Of a stretch of DNA of 64,000 nucleotides, positions 33,366 through 41,530 are shown piece by piece. The stretch comes from Halobacillus sp. Marseille-Q1614 (GTDB lineage: Bacteria > Bacillota > Bacilli > Bacillales > Halobacillaceae). How positions within the stretch are numbered: the first letter of the stretch is position 1; each line of letters starts with the position of its first letter. The notes beneath the pieces are model-generated. The model saw nothing but the letters and a program-made list of their open reading frames with translations. It made no database searches and had not been told where the DNA came from. The stretch is from assembly GCF_902809865.1 (NCBI RefSeq), contig NZ_CADDWH010000001.1, forward strand, positions 434,001 to 498,000, read 5' to 3'. Both the position numbers and the translations under genes were made by a program.

Positions 33366-34778
33366 ATGCTTCATTTATTGAAAAAAACCTCTATCCCTAC
33401 ACCCGTTTATTCTTCGTTTTCTCCTATTCCTCCCGATTCCCCCTATCTGCGGCTTTCTGGAAAACTACTGACAAGAGACGAACTCTCCTGTTCGTCTGAA
33501 GAACTGAATGGTTTGCTCAACCAGTCAATCCTTCAGATAACTCCTTCTATTTATAAAAACTCTGTCCAGAAATTTTGTTACCGATGCGGAGCCGATAAAC
33601 CCTATTTATTTGGCATCTTTCTGCATGCAGCGTGTAAAAAGGAATGCACCTACTGCCGCAATTGTATTCAAATGGGGCGAATTATCGAGTGTGAGTGTTT
33701 ATATGCAGGCAGTTCCTTAGTGGAATGGACGAAGCACGATGGTCCATGTAAATGGGATGGCGAGTTAATGTTGGCCCAGAAAAAAGCCGCCGAAGAAATC
33801 AGAGAGACGATTGAAACTAAGTCCGAGCTTTTGGTATGGGCGGTATGTGGAGCAGGAAAAACAGAAATGCTCTTTCCCGGACTTACGAGAGCCCTCGAAC
33901 TCGGATTAAGGATATGTATCGCCACACCAAGAACTGATGTTGTCAGGGAGCTGCTGCCGCGATTGAAAAATGCTTTTCCTCTAGTGACGATTCAAGGCTT
34001 ATACGGCGACAGTGAAGAAAAGCACGGCGATGCGCAGCTGATCATTACAACAACACACCAGCTGTATCGGTATGCTTCCGCTTTTGATGTGATGGTCATT
34101 GATGAAATTGATGCCTTTCCCTACCATAAGAATGACACCCTCAAATATGCTGCTAAGCGGGCATCTAAGCCGGGTGGTGCGCGTATCTACTTAACTGCTA
34201 CTCCTAGAAAAAAAGAAAAAATCCTCGTCCGTCGTAAAAAGCTTAAAGCCGTATTTATTCCTTCCCGCTTTCATGGATACCCTCTTCCTGTACCTGTCTT
34301 TCAATTAACCCCTATGCTTCGAAAGAAACTCGATAAAGGAGGGCTGCCTGAAAGTCTTCTGCAGAAAATCCGTCAGCAGCAGAAAGGAAACCGTCAGCTT
34401 CTGCTGTTTACTTCGACGGTTTCTCAAGCTCTTCAATTAGAAGAACTATTAGCAGGAAAATTTACTCTGACTTCTGTTCATGCGGAAGATCCTGAGCGTG
34501 CACAGAAAGTCCAGGATTTTCGGGATAAGAAACTTTCTATCCTTATTACAACAACGATCTTAGAAAGGGGAGTTACTTTTCCGGCGGTTGACGTATATGT
34601 GATCGACGCCGGGCATGAAGTATTTGATGAAGCAGCTTTAGTGCAAATTGCCGGACGGGCTGGAAGAAGTCCTGATGATCCAACAGGAGAAGTCATCTTT
34701 TATCACATTGGAAAAGCGAATGCGATGATCGACGCACGCGAGGCCATCATTCAAATGAATAAGAGGGCAAAGCGATGA
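33366..34778 (+). CDS. comFA: Competence helicase ComFA
   Basis: A 470-residue DEAD-type ATP-dependent DNA translocase for DNA uptake during transformation, acting at the inner face of the membrane. A four-cysteine zinc finger is near residues 66-112 (CYRCGAD, CKKECTYCRNC). The helicase core has VCGAGKTEML (Walker A, near 162), VIDEIDAFP (DEAD-like box, near 246), YLTATPR (motif III) and QIAGRAGRSPDDP (motif VI, near 437). The frame is open back to GTG 33354, but TAGGAAGGTG lies 9 bases before ATG 33366. comFC overlaps its end by 4 bases; comFB of B. subtilis is absent. Confidence 0.93.
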   Translation: MLHLLKKTSIPTPVYSSFSPIPPDSPYLRLSGKLLTRDELSCSSEELNGLLNQSILQITPSIYKNSVQKFCYRCGADKPYLFGIFLHAACKKECTYCRNCIQMGRIIECECLYAGSSLVEWTKHDGPCKWDGELMLAQKKAAEEIRETIETKSELLVWAVCGAGKTEMLFPGLTRALELGLRICIATPRTDVVRELLPRLKNAFPLVTIQGLYGDSEEKHGDAQLIITTTHQLYRYASAFDVMVIDEIDAFPYHKNDTLKYAAKRASKPGGARIYLTATPRKKEKILVRRKKLKAVFIPSRFHGYPLPVPVFQLTPMLRKKLDKGGLPESLLQKIRQQQKGNRQLLLFTSTVSQALQLEELLAGKFTLTSVHAEDPERAQKVQDFRDKKLSILITTTILERGVTFPAVDVYVIDAGHEVFDEAALVQIAGRAGRSPDDPTGEVIFYHIGKANAMIDAREAIIQMNKRAKR

Positions 34779-35452
34779 GCCGGTGTGTCATATGCTTTAC
34801 TGACATTATGCCCCAGGTCACGTGGGCGAATTTTCTAACCCTGCCTAAAGAAGAAAAGGTCTGCCTAAGCTGCCTTGATAAACTTGAAATCATCAAGAAG
34901 CCGGGCTGTCTGAAATGCGGACGGATAGATACTGATAAAGTATGTTTTGACTGTGAACGCTGGGAGAAATTCTCGGAATTTTCCGGCGTATTAGAGAGGA
35001 ATGTCGCTGTATTTAAATACAATGATTTTGCAAAAGAGCTTGTCGTCCGCTGGAAGTACCGGGGGGACTTTACGCTCATTGAGGTTTTTGCTGAAACTCT
35101 ACAGACGAAGCATCAAGAGCAGTTTCACGGCATGGAAGCAGACTATGTAGCAATTCCATTAAGTAAAGAGCGGCTGTCGGAGCGGGGGTTTAACCAGTCG
35201 AAAGCGATTATTTCTCTGCTCGGTGTGCAGGCTAACGATTTTTTTAAGAGAAAGGGAAATGAGAAGCAGTCGAAGAGGGGACGGGCGGAAAGAATCGAAG
35301 CTGAGAATCCATTCATTTTAAAAAGGTCTGTGGATCGGCCTGTGGTGCTGGTGGATGATATTTATACGACGGGAACAACGGTGAGACATTTGGCACGGCT
35401 GCTTAGGGAAGCGGGCTGTCCATCGGTGAGTTCTCTGACACTTTTTCGTTAG
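34775..35452 (+). CDS. comFC: Competence protein ComFC (phosphoribosyltransferase-like)
   Basis: A 225-residue cytoplasmic protein needed for handling internalised single-stranded DNA. The N-terminus has a cysteine-rich zinc-binding part (CVICFTD, CLSCLDKL, GCLKCGRIDTDKVCFDC) and the C-terminal half a PRTase fold with VVLVDDIYTTGTTVRHLARLL near residue 190. LSERGFNQSKAI is also typical of ComFC. It overlaps comFA by ATGA, so the two are translationally coupled. The flgM and flgN relics follow immediately, as in the ancestral operon order. Confidence 0.93.
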   Translation: MSRCVICFTDIMPQVTWANFLTLPKEEKVCLSCLDKLEIIKKPGCLKCGRIDTDKVCFDCERWEKFSEFSGVLERNVAVFKYNDFAKELVVRWKYRGDFTLIEVFAETLQTKHQEQFHGMEADYVAIPLSKERLSERGFNQSKAIISLLGVQANDFFKRKGNEKQSKRGRAERIEAENPFILKRSVDRPVVLVDDIYTTGTTVRHLARLLREAGCPSVSSLTLFR

Positions 35453-35453
35453 G

Positions 35454-35642
35454 GTGGCTTTGGTTTTGCCTAAGGGTGCCGATATAATATATAAAGAGGA
35501 TTATGGGGGAGCTAATACTGTGTTGGATATCGTAAGGCAGACTGGCAAGGAAATTAAAGAAAAAGTCGACAGTGGCAATTACAAAGTAGATCATCTGACA
35601 GCGGCTCAGCGCCTTGCAAAATTTTTTAAGGGAGAGTCGTAA
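35454..35642 (+). pseudogene. flgM: Truncated flgM (anti-sigma-D factor) relic
   Basis: The last 35 codons resemble the sigma-D-binding C-terminus of FlgM (GKEIKEKVDSGNYKVDHLTA then AQRLAKFF). The N-terminal half of a normal FlgM (about 88 residues) is missing; the 5' part of the frame (MALVLPKGADIIYKED...) does not look like FlgM and covers an old promoter. Position between comFC and flgN matches B. subtilis (which also has yvyF). GCCGATAT at 35478-35485 is a perfect sigma-D -10 motif, but its TAAA -35 partner is absent. Probably nonfunctional; expression of a short C-terminal peptide cannot be excluded. Confidence 0.65.
35478..35485 (+). promoter_or_regulatory. Relic sigma-D -10 element (GCCGATAT)
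   Basis: Exact match to the sigma-D -10 consensus in the position of the flgM promoter of Bacillus; a matching -35 is not seen 15 bases upstream. Confidence 0.45.
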
Positions 35643-35645
35643 GTG

Positions 35646-36075
35646 ATGGTAAAAGTTATTTTTGAGTCATTAGATCACTCGAAACAGCTTCATGAAAGTC
35701 TGCTTACAGTTTCTAAGAAAAAGACCGAGGCACTTAAAGAGAATCAGATCGAAAGGCTGCTGGAGTGTTTGGTTCAGGAGCGAAAGCACGTAGCGGCAAT
35801 TGAAAAATTGGAGGAATGTAATTGAAAGTGTCCAGCAGCTAACCAGCCAGCGGGGTCTCATGTTATCAGAACTCAATGAGCCAGTCAGTGAGACAGATCA
35901 GTCAGCAACTTTAAAGGTAAAGGAATTGGATGAAGTTATAAATAAGCAGCTTGCTTCTTTAATGGCGCAGTTGAAAAATGAAATCCGCGATGTTCGAAAG
36001 CAGCGGCCAGTCAAAAGAAATATTCCAACCCTTACAAAAGCGTCGCAAACTTTGATGGAATGTTTTTAGATTAAA
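35646..36075 (+). pseudogene. flgN: Frameshifted flgN (flagellar export chaperone) relic
   Basis: The start matches FlgN: LHESLLTVSKKKTEALKENQ ... LVQERKHVAAIEKLEE. Around 35805-35822 the frame breaks at a stop (TGTAATTGA), and the protein continues in the -1 frame as NVIESVQQLTSQRG through to about 36045. A second shift near the end gives KSVANFDGMFLD and a stop at 36073-36075. Normal FlgN has about 160 residues and chaperones the hook-junction proteins FlgK and FlgL, whose genes should follow but do not. GGGAG precedes the ATG. Two frameshifts mean no functional product. Confidence 0.8.
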
Positions 36076-36107
36076 AAAATGAGTATTGTGGACTCCCAAA
36101 GTGAAAT

Positions 36108-36186
36108 GGTGAGACTCATGCGGAAAAAACGGACGATTCAACACCCCGCAACGTGTGGTACCGCTTAAAAGCGAGCGATTTCTCTG
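36108..36186. repeat. Degenerate dispersed intergenic repeat (copy 1)
   Basis: GTGAGACTCATGCGGAAAAAACGGACGA ... GCGAGCGATTTCTC (split here for length limits: first GTGAGACTCATGCGG, then AAAAAACGGACGA) resembles the Bacillaceae intergenic repeat beginning GCGAGACTCCTGC. It sits at the border between the flagellar relic and the inserted transporter genes. Confidence 0.5.
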
Positions 36187-36194
36187 AGGAAGAC

Positions 36195-36230
36195 AAAAAA
36201 GAGCCTTCCATTTACAGGAAGGCTTTTAAT
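36195..36230 (-). terminator. Terminator of the ABC transporter operon
   Basis: AGCCTTCC / GGAAGGCT hairpin; the T-run is on the minus strand after the substrate-binding protein gene. Confidence 0.85.
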
Positions 36231-36232
36231 TA

Positions 36233-37237
36233 TTATTCTTCAATAAAAGAAGTATCCACTAAACCATTTAAGTTCGGTTTCTCTTCTAAGAACTGCAGTT
36301 CATAAGAAGAATCAGCAAACATTTGAACTTCTTTAGGATCTACGTCATAAGTAAACGTCATACGCTCCCAAGATCTGTCAACCACTTCTTTAGATAGTTC
36401 TTGGTCTGTGATTTCTTTAATTTTATCAATCGCGATTTGTTTAGATTCTTCTGGGTTTTCGTTTACAAAGTCTGTTGCTTTTATGTGAGCATCGACTAGG
36501 TTTTGAATTAACCCAGGATCTTTTTCTTTAAGTCTTTCAGAAGTTACAAATACGGAAGCTGGCATGTCGGCATTATGAGCAACTTCTTCATTCTCAAACA
36601 GTACTTTTCCTGTTCCTTGTGCTTCAATGTAGGCTGCCCATGGTTCCGGAACTGCCGCTACATCTACTTTTCCAGATTCAAACATGCTGCTGTAAGTGGC
36701 AGGTTTACCTGTTACGTGCTTCATTTCTCCATCTAAGCGGTCAGACGTAATACCGAACTCTTTCATCATCATCGCTTCAAATTGAACATCGTGAGTACAA
36801 CCAACACGAGGGGAAATAAATGTTTTTCCTTTAATGTCTTCGGCAGATTCAATACCTGCTCCATTTCTCGCCATGATTACAGTACCGCCTGTTGCACCGG
36901 CTGCTACAATGTTAATTTTAGCGCCGCTTGTAAAGTGATTCATTGCAGGTCCCGGCCCAACAATTCCGCCTTCAATTTCTCCTGTTTCAATCGCTGTCAT
37001 AAAAGCTGACCCATCCGGGAAATACTGATAATTTACTTTTGTACCATCAGGAAGTGTATCTTCATAAAATCCTTTTTCTTCAGCGACCATCCCTGCTGCA
37101 TGGTCGACATTAGGAAAGTATCCAATGGTTACCTCGTTCTCTGAATCTCCACTTTTCGATGCAGTGCCCCCGCTCCCACAAGCGGCTAACACCCCTGTTA
37201 AACACAATAATATGAGTGCAGTTAATATTTTCTTCAC
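36233..37237 (-). CDS. NitT/TauT-family ABC transporter substrate-binding lipoprotein
   Basis: A lipoprotein that would capture a small anion or amine (sulfonate, nitrate, taurine or thiamine precursor type) outside the membrane. The signal peptide KKILTALILLCLTGVLAACG has a clear lipobox (LAAC). The mature part reads VTIGYFPNVDHAAGMVAEEK, a typical start for SsuA/NrtA/ThiY-like binders; later VAAVPEPWAAYIE is also typical. The frame is open to ATG 37258, but AAAGGGAGAGG lies just before GTG 37237, which gives an ideal lipoprotein signal, so I chose it. Last gene of a three-gene operon. Substrate not determinable. Confidence 0.85.
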   Translation of the reverse strand: MKKILTALILLCLTGVLAACGSGGTASKSGDSENEVTIGYFPNVDHAAGMVAEEKGFYEDTLPDGTKVNYQYFPDGSAFMTAIETGEIEGGIVGPGPAMNHFTSGAKINIVAAGATGGTVIMARNGAGIESAEDIKGKTFISPRVGCTHDVQFEAMMMKEFGITSDRLDGEMKHVTGKPATYSSMFESGKVDVAAVPEPWAAYIEAQGTGKVLFENEEVAHNADMPASVFVTSERLKEKDPGLIQNLVDAHIKATDFVNENPEESKQIAIDKIKEITDQELSKEVVDRSWERMTFTYDVDPKEVQMFADSSYELQFLEEKPNLNGLVDTSFIEE

Positions 37238-37258
37238 TATACCTCTCCCTTTCTTCAT

Positions 37259-38017
37259 TTAAGCTAAGCCCCATCGTTTCATTACATTTTTCTCTAATTT
37301 AGAAAAGATTAACTGATCGGCAATCGCTCCGATTACTCCAATGATAATAATAATGGCCACAACTTGATCCATTCGAGCGTAATCCTGTGCGTAGGCTAAG
37401 GAATATCCAAGTCCCGGCCCGTTACTCAATAATTCACCGGCCATCAATGCTCTCCAACTGAAAGCCCATGCGAGACGTAACCCTGTCATAAAGTAAGGAA
37501 TACTCGCTGGTACCTCGATACGGAAAAATAATGGAATGCCTTTAGTACCCATCGTGCGAGCGGCACGGATAAACTGGGGAGGTACACTGCGGATTGCTGT
37601 TCGTACGTTGAGCGCCATAACGAAGGTGCCGCCGAATACGACGACGAAAATAACAGCAAACTCGGAGAATCCAAATAACATAATGGCTAACGGCACCCAG
37701 ACAATACTAGGAATACTTTGTAATGCAATTAAATACATTCCGGCTGTTTCGTCAGCCTGCCTGGATTTCCCTAAAATGATTCCAACGGCTGTTCCGATAA
37801 GGATCGCTAAGAATAATCCAATAAATAAGTGCTTAAAGCTGGCTCCTAATGCAGCAACAAAGTCTCCTTCCGTAAAACCGTATACGAGAGCCTCCCAAAC
37901 ACTCGTAGGGGAAGGGAAGACGATTTCTTCTAAAATCCCGGCTGAGAAAATCAGCTGCCATATGCCAATAACCACGGCCAGAAATACGATGCGTTTAACT
38001 AGAATATTCAATGTCAT
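37259..38017 (-). CDS. NitT/TauT-family ABC transporter permease
   Basis: A 252-residue membrane protein with six hydrophobic segments, of the BPD_transp_1 family (SsuC/TauC-like). LALQSIPSIVWVPLAIMLFG near residue 92 and the cytoplasmic EAA-like loop AARTMGTKGIPLFFRIEVPAS near 145 are the family marks; the latter docks on the ATPase. The start overlaps the ATPase gene by 23 bases and the substrate-binding protein gene follows closely, so the three form one operon. The substrate is unknown (sulfonate, taurine or nitrate class). Confidence 0.88.
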   Translation of the reverse strand: MTLNILVKRIVFLAVVIGIWQLIFSAGILEEIVFPSPTSVWEALVYGFTEGDFVAALGASFKHLFIGLFLAILIGTAVGIILGKSRQADETAGMYLIALQSIPSIVWVPLAIMLFGFSEFAVIFVVVFGGTFVMALNVRTAIRSVPPQFIRAARTMGTKGIPLFFRIEVPASIPYFMTGLRLAWAFSWRALMAGELLSNGPGLGYSLAYAQDYARMDQVVAIIIIIGVIGAIADQLIFSKLEKNVMKRWGLA

Positions 38018-38789
38018 GACTAAGCTCTTCCTTTAAAACTTTATTGATTTCATCTTTTAGAAGGTCCATTACTTTGTTCTCAAGTTCAATTACTCTCGCG
38101 TCATCTCGTTTTCTTGGACGCGGGATATCCACTTCAAAGTCTGCGATAATCCGGCCAGGACGCGTCCCCATAACGACCACCCGGTCAGACAGCTTAATCG
38201 CTTCTTGAATACTGTGGGTTACAAAAACGATTGTCTTTTGTGTTTCCTGCCAAACTTTTATAAGTTCATCATGCAGGATATGGCGGGTTTGTTCATCCAA
38301 CGCACCAAATGGTTCATCCATCAGCAAAACTTTTGGATCCATGGCAAGGGCACGGGCAATTGCAACACGCTGCTGCATACCGCCGGATAATTCATACGTA
38401 TAACGGTCTTTGAATCGGCTTAAGTGAACCATTTTTAAAAAGTGATCTGCTCGTTCTTCGGCTTCCTTTTTGCTTACAGTGGATTTAAGTGGAAAAATCA
38501 CGTTTTCCTTAACATCAAGCCAAGGAAATAAGGAAGGCTGCTGAAACACCATGCCACGGTCGGGCCCGGCCTGCTTAATTTCTTTTCCTTCTAATGTAAT
38601 CTCGCCAGAAGTTGTCTTTTCAAGGCCGGCGATTAAGGAAAGAAGTGTTGATTTTCCGCAGCCAGAAGGACCCAGCAGGGAAACGAACTCTTTCTGGTTA
38701 ATATCTAGATCGATGTTTGAGAATACGTCGAAATCCCCCTTTTCTTTATCATGAAAGGTCTTACCGACGTCATTAATTCGTAAGAACAT
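37995..38789 (-). CDS. NitT/TauT-family ABC transporter ATPase
   Basis: A 264-residue ATPase (SsuB/TauB-like). Walker A GPSGCGKSTLLS near residue 40, Q-loop FQQPSLFPWLDV, signature LSGGMQQRVAIARAL near 135, Walker B VLLMDEPFGALDEQ near 155 and switch VFVTHSIQEA near 190. The frame is open to 38882, but GGGAGGAA lies 5 bases before ATG 38789 and the extra upstream residues are not family-like. First gene of the operon, with a good promoter about 50 bases upstream. Confidence 0.9.
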   Translation of the reverse strand: MFLRINDVGKTFHDKEKGDFDVFSNIDLDINQKEFVSLLGPSGCGKSTLLSLIAGLEKTTSGEITLEGKEIKQAGPDRGMVFQQPSLFPWLDVKENVIFPLKSTVSKKEAEERADHFLKMVHLSRFKDRYTYELSGGMQQRVAIARALAMDPKVLLMDEPFGALDEQTRHILHDELIKVWQETQKTIVFVTHSIQEAIKLSDRVVVMGTRPGRIIADFEVDIPRPRKRDDARVIELENKVMDLLKDEINKVLKEELSHDIEYSS

Positions 38790-38838
38790 GTGCTTCCTCC
38801 CAGTAATATGATAATTCCTATCTACATAGTCGGTTTTA

Positions 38839-38867
38839 ATTATATAGTTTATGATTATACAGGGCAA
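38839..38867 (-). promoter_or_regulatory. Sigma-A promoter of the NitT/TauT-type transporter operon
   Basis: On the minus strand TTGCCC, 17-base spacer, TATAAT, 50 bases before the ATPase start. Confidence 0.65.
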
Positions 38868-38964
38868 GCGTATAGCGTGCAATAATTTTTAAACAATTCT
38901 TTAAATTATTTAATGAATTGCCGCTTTTAAACATAAAAAATGTTAATATCATCCATGAAAACAA

Positions 38965-39040
38965 GAGGTTCTGCCAGACTCCTGTATAAAATTGGGCCGC
39001 CTGCGACCCTTAGAGTGGCCAAAAGAAGGAGGCTTATGCT
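38965..39040. repeat. Degenerate dispersed intergenic repeat (copy 2)
   Basis: GTTCTGCCAGACTCCTGTAT followed by GGGCCGCCTGCGACCC and an AAGAAGGAGGCTT end resembles the GAGACTCCTGC repeat family. It lies on the far side of the transporter operon from copy 1, so the operon is bracketed by two family members. Nothing else is seen between 38883 and 39085. Confidence 0.45.
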
Positions 39041-39085
39041 TTTTTATGAAAATCAATATTAACCAATTAATGTAAGCCTATGGAT

Positions 39086-39117
39086 AAAAAAATGGAATCA
39101 TAATAGATTCCATTTTC
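39086..39117 (-). terminator. Terminator of the second acyltransferase gene
   Basis: AAAATGGAATC / GATTCCATTTT hairpin with T-run on the minus strand, right after the stop codon. Confidence 0.85.
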
Positions 39118-40240
39118 AGCTTGCTTTATTTAGCTTTTCTTTAGTTTCATCTATATTAAAGCGTATATTGTGATTGTTGGATTGTACCAGTGTCACTATA
39201 TATTCATTAAATGGAAGGTACGATAGCACTTTTAAAGTAACCATACAAATTGCTATAACCATAATATGGTAGGGGATGATTAGTATCGGATAGGCAAACA
39301 CATCATAAGGGGCATAGTCTTGATATAAATATATAACTAATGGGTGGAGCAGGAATATACCCATCGACATGTTTCCTAGATTGATAAAGCCTTTTATAAT
39401 TTTCTCACTAAATAATAAAAGAGAATAATAGATACTTATAAGGACAATAAAAGCAATAGGTATTGTAAACATGTTGAGCACATTTTCGTTGGAATTCAAC
39501 ACTTTTTGGGTGGTGTGGTAATCAAACACAGTTAATGCAATAACAGCTAAGCCAATTAGCTGAACATATACACGATTACTTTTCGCGGCTAAATATTCAT
39601 GTATATAAGGCCATAAGTGAACTAACAAAGGACCAAGCATAAAATAATAGATCCACTGAAGTAAGAAACCTCTTCCATTAATGAAATTCTCAAAATAAGA
39701 GCCGCCTGCTTCAAAATGGTTTGTGATAAATACATAATTAATAAAGATCGCGGCTATTGTCATGAATAATATTGATTTAAAGTTCAACCAATTTTTTATT
39801 AATATAAAGAATACATAAAATTGAATAACTAAACTAATAAAATATAAATGATAGTGAGATTTTCCAGCGACAAACATATAAAAGAAATCCTTTAATTGCT
39901 CCGGATTTGACCAATCAGGTAAGCTGTAGCTGCCTATTAAATATTTATAGGTTAGATATATGAAACTCCATACGATAAATGGTGAAATGATTTTAACCAT
40001 TCTGCTTTTGATAAATCGTTTTAGAGTAAAGTTTTTCCTGATCATTTGATTGTACAAAAGAAACCCGCTCATTACGGCAAAAAGGGGAGTTCCTATCCTG
40101 GATATCTGGTTTAAGAAATTGGTAAAAGTGGTATACCCATCCGTTGAATGATAAAAACGGGCACCGACGTGAACCATGACAACTAATAAACAGGCGACCG
40201 CCCTCACGAAATTGATTTCATAAAAATATCTTCTCTCCAA
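39116..40240 (-). CDS. Acyltransferase family 3 membrane protein (second copy)
   Basis: A 374-residue integral membrane protein with about ten helices of the acyltransferase-3 family. The opening YEINFVRAVACLLVVMVHVG has the conserved arginine and histidine; FLLHPLVIYLYQDY near the C-terminus is the other typical stretch. The start is TTG 40240 (TTGGAGAGAAGATATTTT) with GGAAGTGAAAG upstream. It probably acylates a surface glycan. It occupies the place where late flagellar genes are found in related genomes. It is only distantly similar to the acyltransferase at 2623. Confidence 0.78.
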   Translation of the reverse strand: MERRYFYEINFVRAVACLLVVMVHVGARFYHSTDGYTTFTNFLNQISRIGTPLFAVMSGFLLYNQMIRKNFTLKRFIKSRMVKIISPFIVWSFIYLTYKYLIGSYSLPDWSNPEQLKDFFYMFVAGKSHYHLYFISLVIQFYVFFILIKNWLNFKSILFMTIAAIFINYVFITNHFEAGGSYFENFINGRGFLLQWIYYFMLGPLLVHLWPYIHEYLAAKSNRVYVQLIGLAVIALTVFDYHTTQKVLNSNENVLNMFTIPIAFIVLISIYYSLLLFSEKIIKGFINLGNMSMGIFLLHPLVIYLYQDYAPYDVFAYPILIIPYHIMVIAICMVTLKVLSYLPFNEYIVTLVQSNNHNIRFNIDETKEKLNKAS

Positions 40241-40405
40241 TTTCTTTCACTTCCATTCCCACTAAATTATACCTTGCCTTATCTCTTAAAATTCAATTCA
40301 ATGTAACATTATCAGGGGGAAAGGGATAATTTTCAATAGGATAATTTAACAAGAAATAGTGAATCCCAACAATTTCCGACACATTTTGTTCAAAAAATTC
40401 CGAAA

Positions 40406-40441
40406 GTTTATGCAGGAATGGCCAGGGGTATGGTAGAATAT
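40406..40441 (+). promoter_or_regulatory. Overlapping sigma-B and sigma-H promoters of hpf
   Basis: Sigma-B: GTTTAT (40406-40411), 14-base spacer, GGGTAT (40426-40431). Sigma-H: GCAGGAATG (40412-40420), 12-base spacer, GTAGAATAT (40433-40441). Both match consensus closely and interleave. B. subtilis yvyD (hpf) is known to use both sigma factors. Confidence 0.8.
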
Positions 40442-40475
40442 AAACTACATAAGGATGAAAGGAGGACACTTCTAA

Positions 40476-41036
40476 ATGTTAAATTACAACATTCGTGGTG
40501 AAAACTTAGAGGTGACAGATCCAATTAAGGACTATGTGGAAAAAAAGGTGGGCAAATTAGAACGCTACTTTGAAACTCCACCGTCATCTGAAGTACACGT
40601 TAATTTAAGTGTCTATAATGATGAGCAGACGATTGAAGTGACCATTCCTATGAAGAATTTACTTCTTCGTGCTGAGGAGCACAATACAGACTTATACGCT
40701 GCCATCGACCTTGTGGTAGATAAATTGGAAAGACAAATTCGCAAGCACAAAACGAAAGTAAATCGGAGATCCCGCCAGGAAGGCGCTCCGAAATACGTAT
40801 TTGCAGAACTTGAAAGAGAAGCTCAAGAACAAAGATTAGAGCAGGAAGAAAATGATTCTGATATCGAAATTGTAAGAACAAAACGCTTTGACCTAAAACC
40901 AATGGACAGTGAAGAAGCTGCCCTTCAGATGGAAATGCTGGGACATGCATTTTATGTTTTTACAAATGCGAACACCGATGAAACAAATATTGTATATAAA
41001 CGCCGGGATGGACGTTACGGGTTAATTGAAACTTGA
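40476..41036 (+). CDS. hpf: Long-form ribosome hibernation promoting factor
   Basis: A 186-residue protein that dimerises 70S ribosomes into inactive 100S particles in stationary phase. The N-terminal S30AE domain (about residues 1-100) begins MLNYNIRGENLEVTDPIKDY, a charged linker follows, and the C-terminal dimerisation domain contains FDLKPMDSEEAALQMEMLGH and FVFTN-like FYVFTNANTDE with RRDGRYGLIE at the end. This is the long form usual in Firmicutes. GAAAGGAGG precedes the ATG. Its promoters suggest general stress and stationary-phase control. In B. subtilis it lies just after fliT, which is missing here. Confidence 0.93.
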   Translation: MLNYNIRGENLEVTDPIKDYVEKKVGKLERYFETPPSSEVHVNLSVYNDEQTIEVTIPMKNLLLRAEEHNTDLYAAIDLVVDKLERQIRKHKTKVNRRSRQEGAPKYVFAELEREAQEQRLEQEENDSDIEIVRTKRFDLKPMDSEEAALQMEMLGHAFYVFTNANTDETNIVYKRRDGRYGLIET

Positions 41037-41050
41037 TAATACTTATCTCA

Positions 41051-41088
41051 AAAAACAGCTCCGCTTTAAGTGCGGGGCTGTTTTTTTA
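41051..41088 (+). terminator. Terminator of hpf
   Basis: AACAGCTCCGC / GCGGGGCTGTT hairpin plus seven T residues. The following 200 bases up to the small gene at 41317 show nothing else. Confidence 0.9.
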
Positions 41089-41316
41089 TTTGTGGCCTAT
41101 CCTTTCCTTTAAAGCTCGAAACTCACAAGAAAAAGGTCTCAAAAGCTATACTTCTATTTTTTGACTTCCTATTTATATAATTTTTTATGTTTACCTATGC
41201 GGAAATTTAATTTTTGAGAAAATCGGCACTATAACTGTCTCGCTTTGCTTCTTTTTCATATATCCATAAAAAGTGTATAAATAAAATGTAAGATCCCTAC
41301 CAAGGAGGCGATATGA

Positions 41317-41517
41317 ATGTCTAATACTTATTCTTGCAAAGATTGCCAGCAAGTTTTTGAGCGAGTGAAGCAGCAGGAAAAAACAATTGCCCAGCTTGTT
41401 GAAATCATCGGTGCCCTTAACGGAAGAATTACTGATGTTAATCAACGCCAAATGAAATTGGAGCGAGTCCTTGTTCCTGAACAGTTACCTCGTACGGCCA
41501 CTTCAACCTTCTCCTAA
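41317..41517 (+). CDS. Small coiled-coil protein with an N-terminal CxxC
   Basis: A 66-residue protein I do not recognise. It starts MSNTYSCKDCQQVFERVKQQ, with one CxxC pair, then a helix-rich, probably coiled-coil stretch (QEKTIAQLVEIIGALNGRIT). A perfect AAGGAGGCG 7 bases before the ATG and a strong terminator 14 bases after the stop show it is a real, separately transcribed gene. One CxxC pair is not enough for a zinc finger unless it dimerises. It lies between hpf and secA. Confidence 0.7.
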   Translation: MSNTYSCKDCQQVFERVKQQEKTIAQLVEIIGALNGRITDVNQRQMKLERVLVPEQLPRTATSTFS

Positions 41518-41530
41518 ATCGCCTCCATCT

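Noticed and set aside
35454-35642. flgM as an intact gene
   Set aside because: Only the C-terminal third resembles FlgM, and the partner flgN is clearly broken.
36061-36195. A further flagellar gene start (flgK) after flgN
   Set aside because: The bases after the flgN relic match the dispersed repeat and show no FlgK-like frame.
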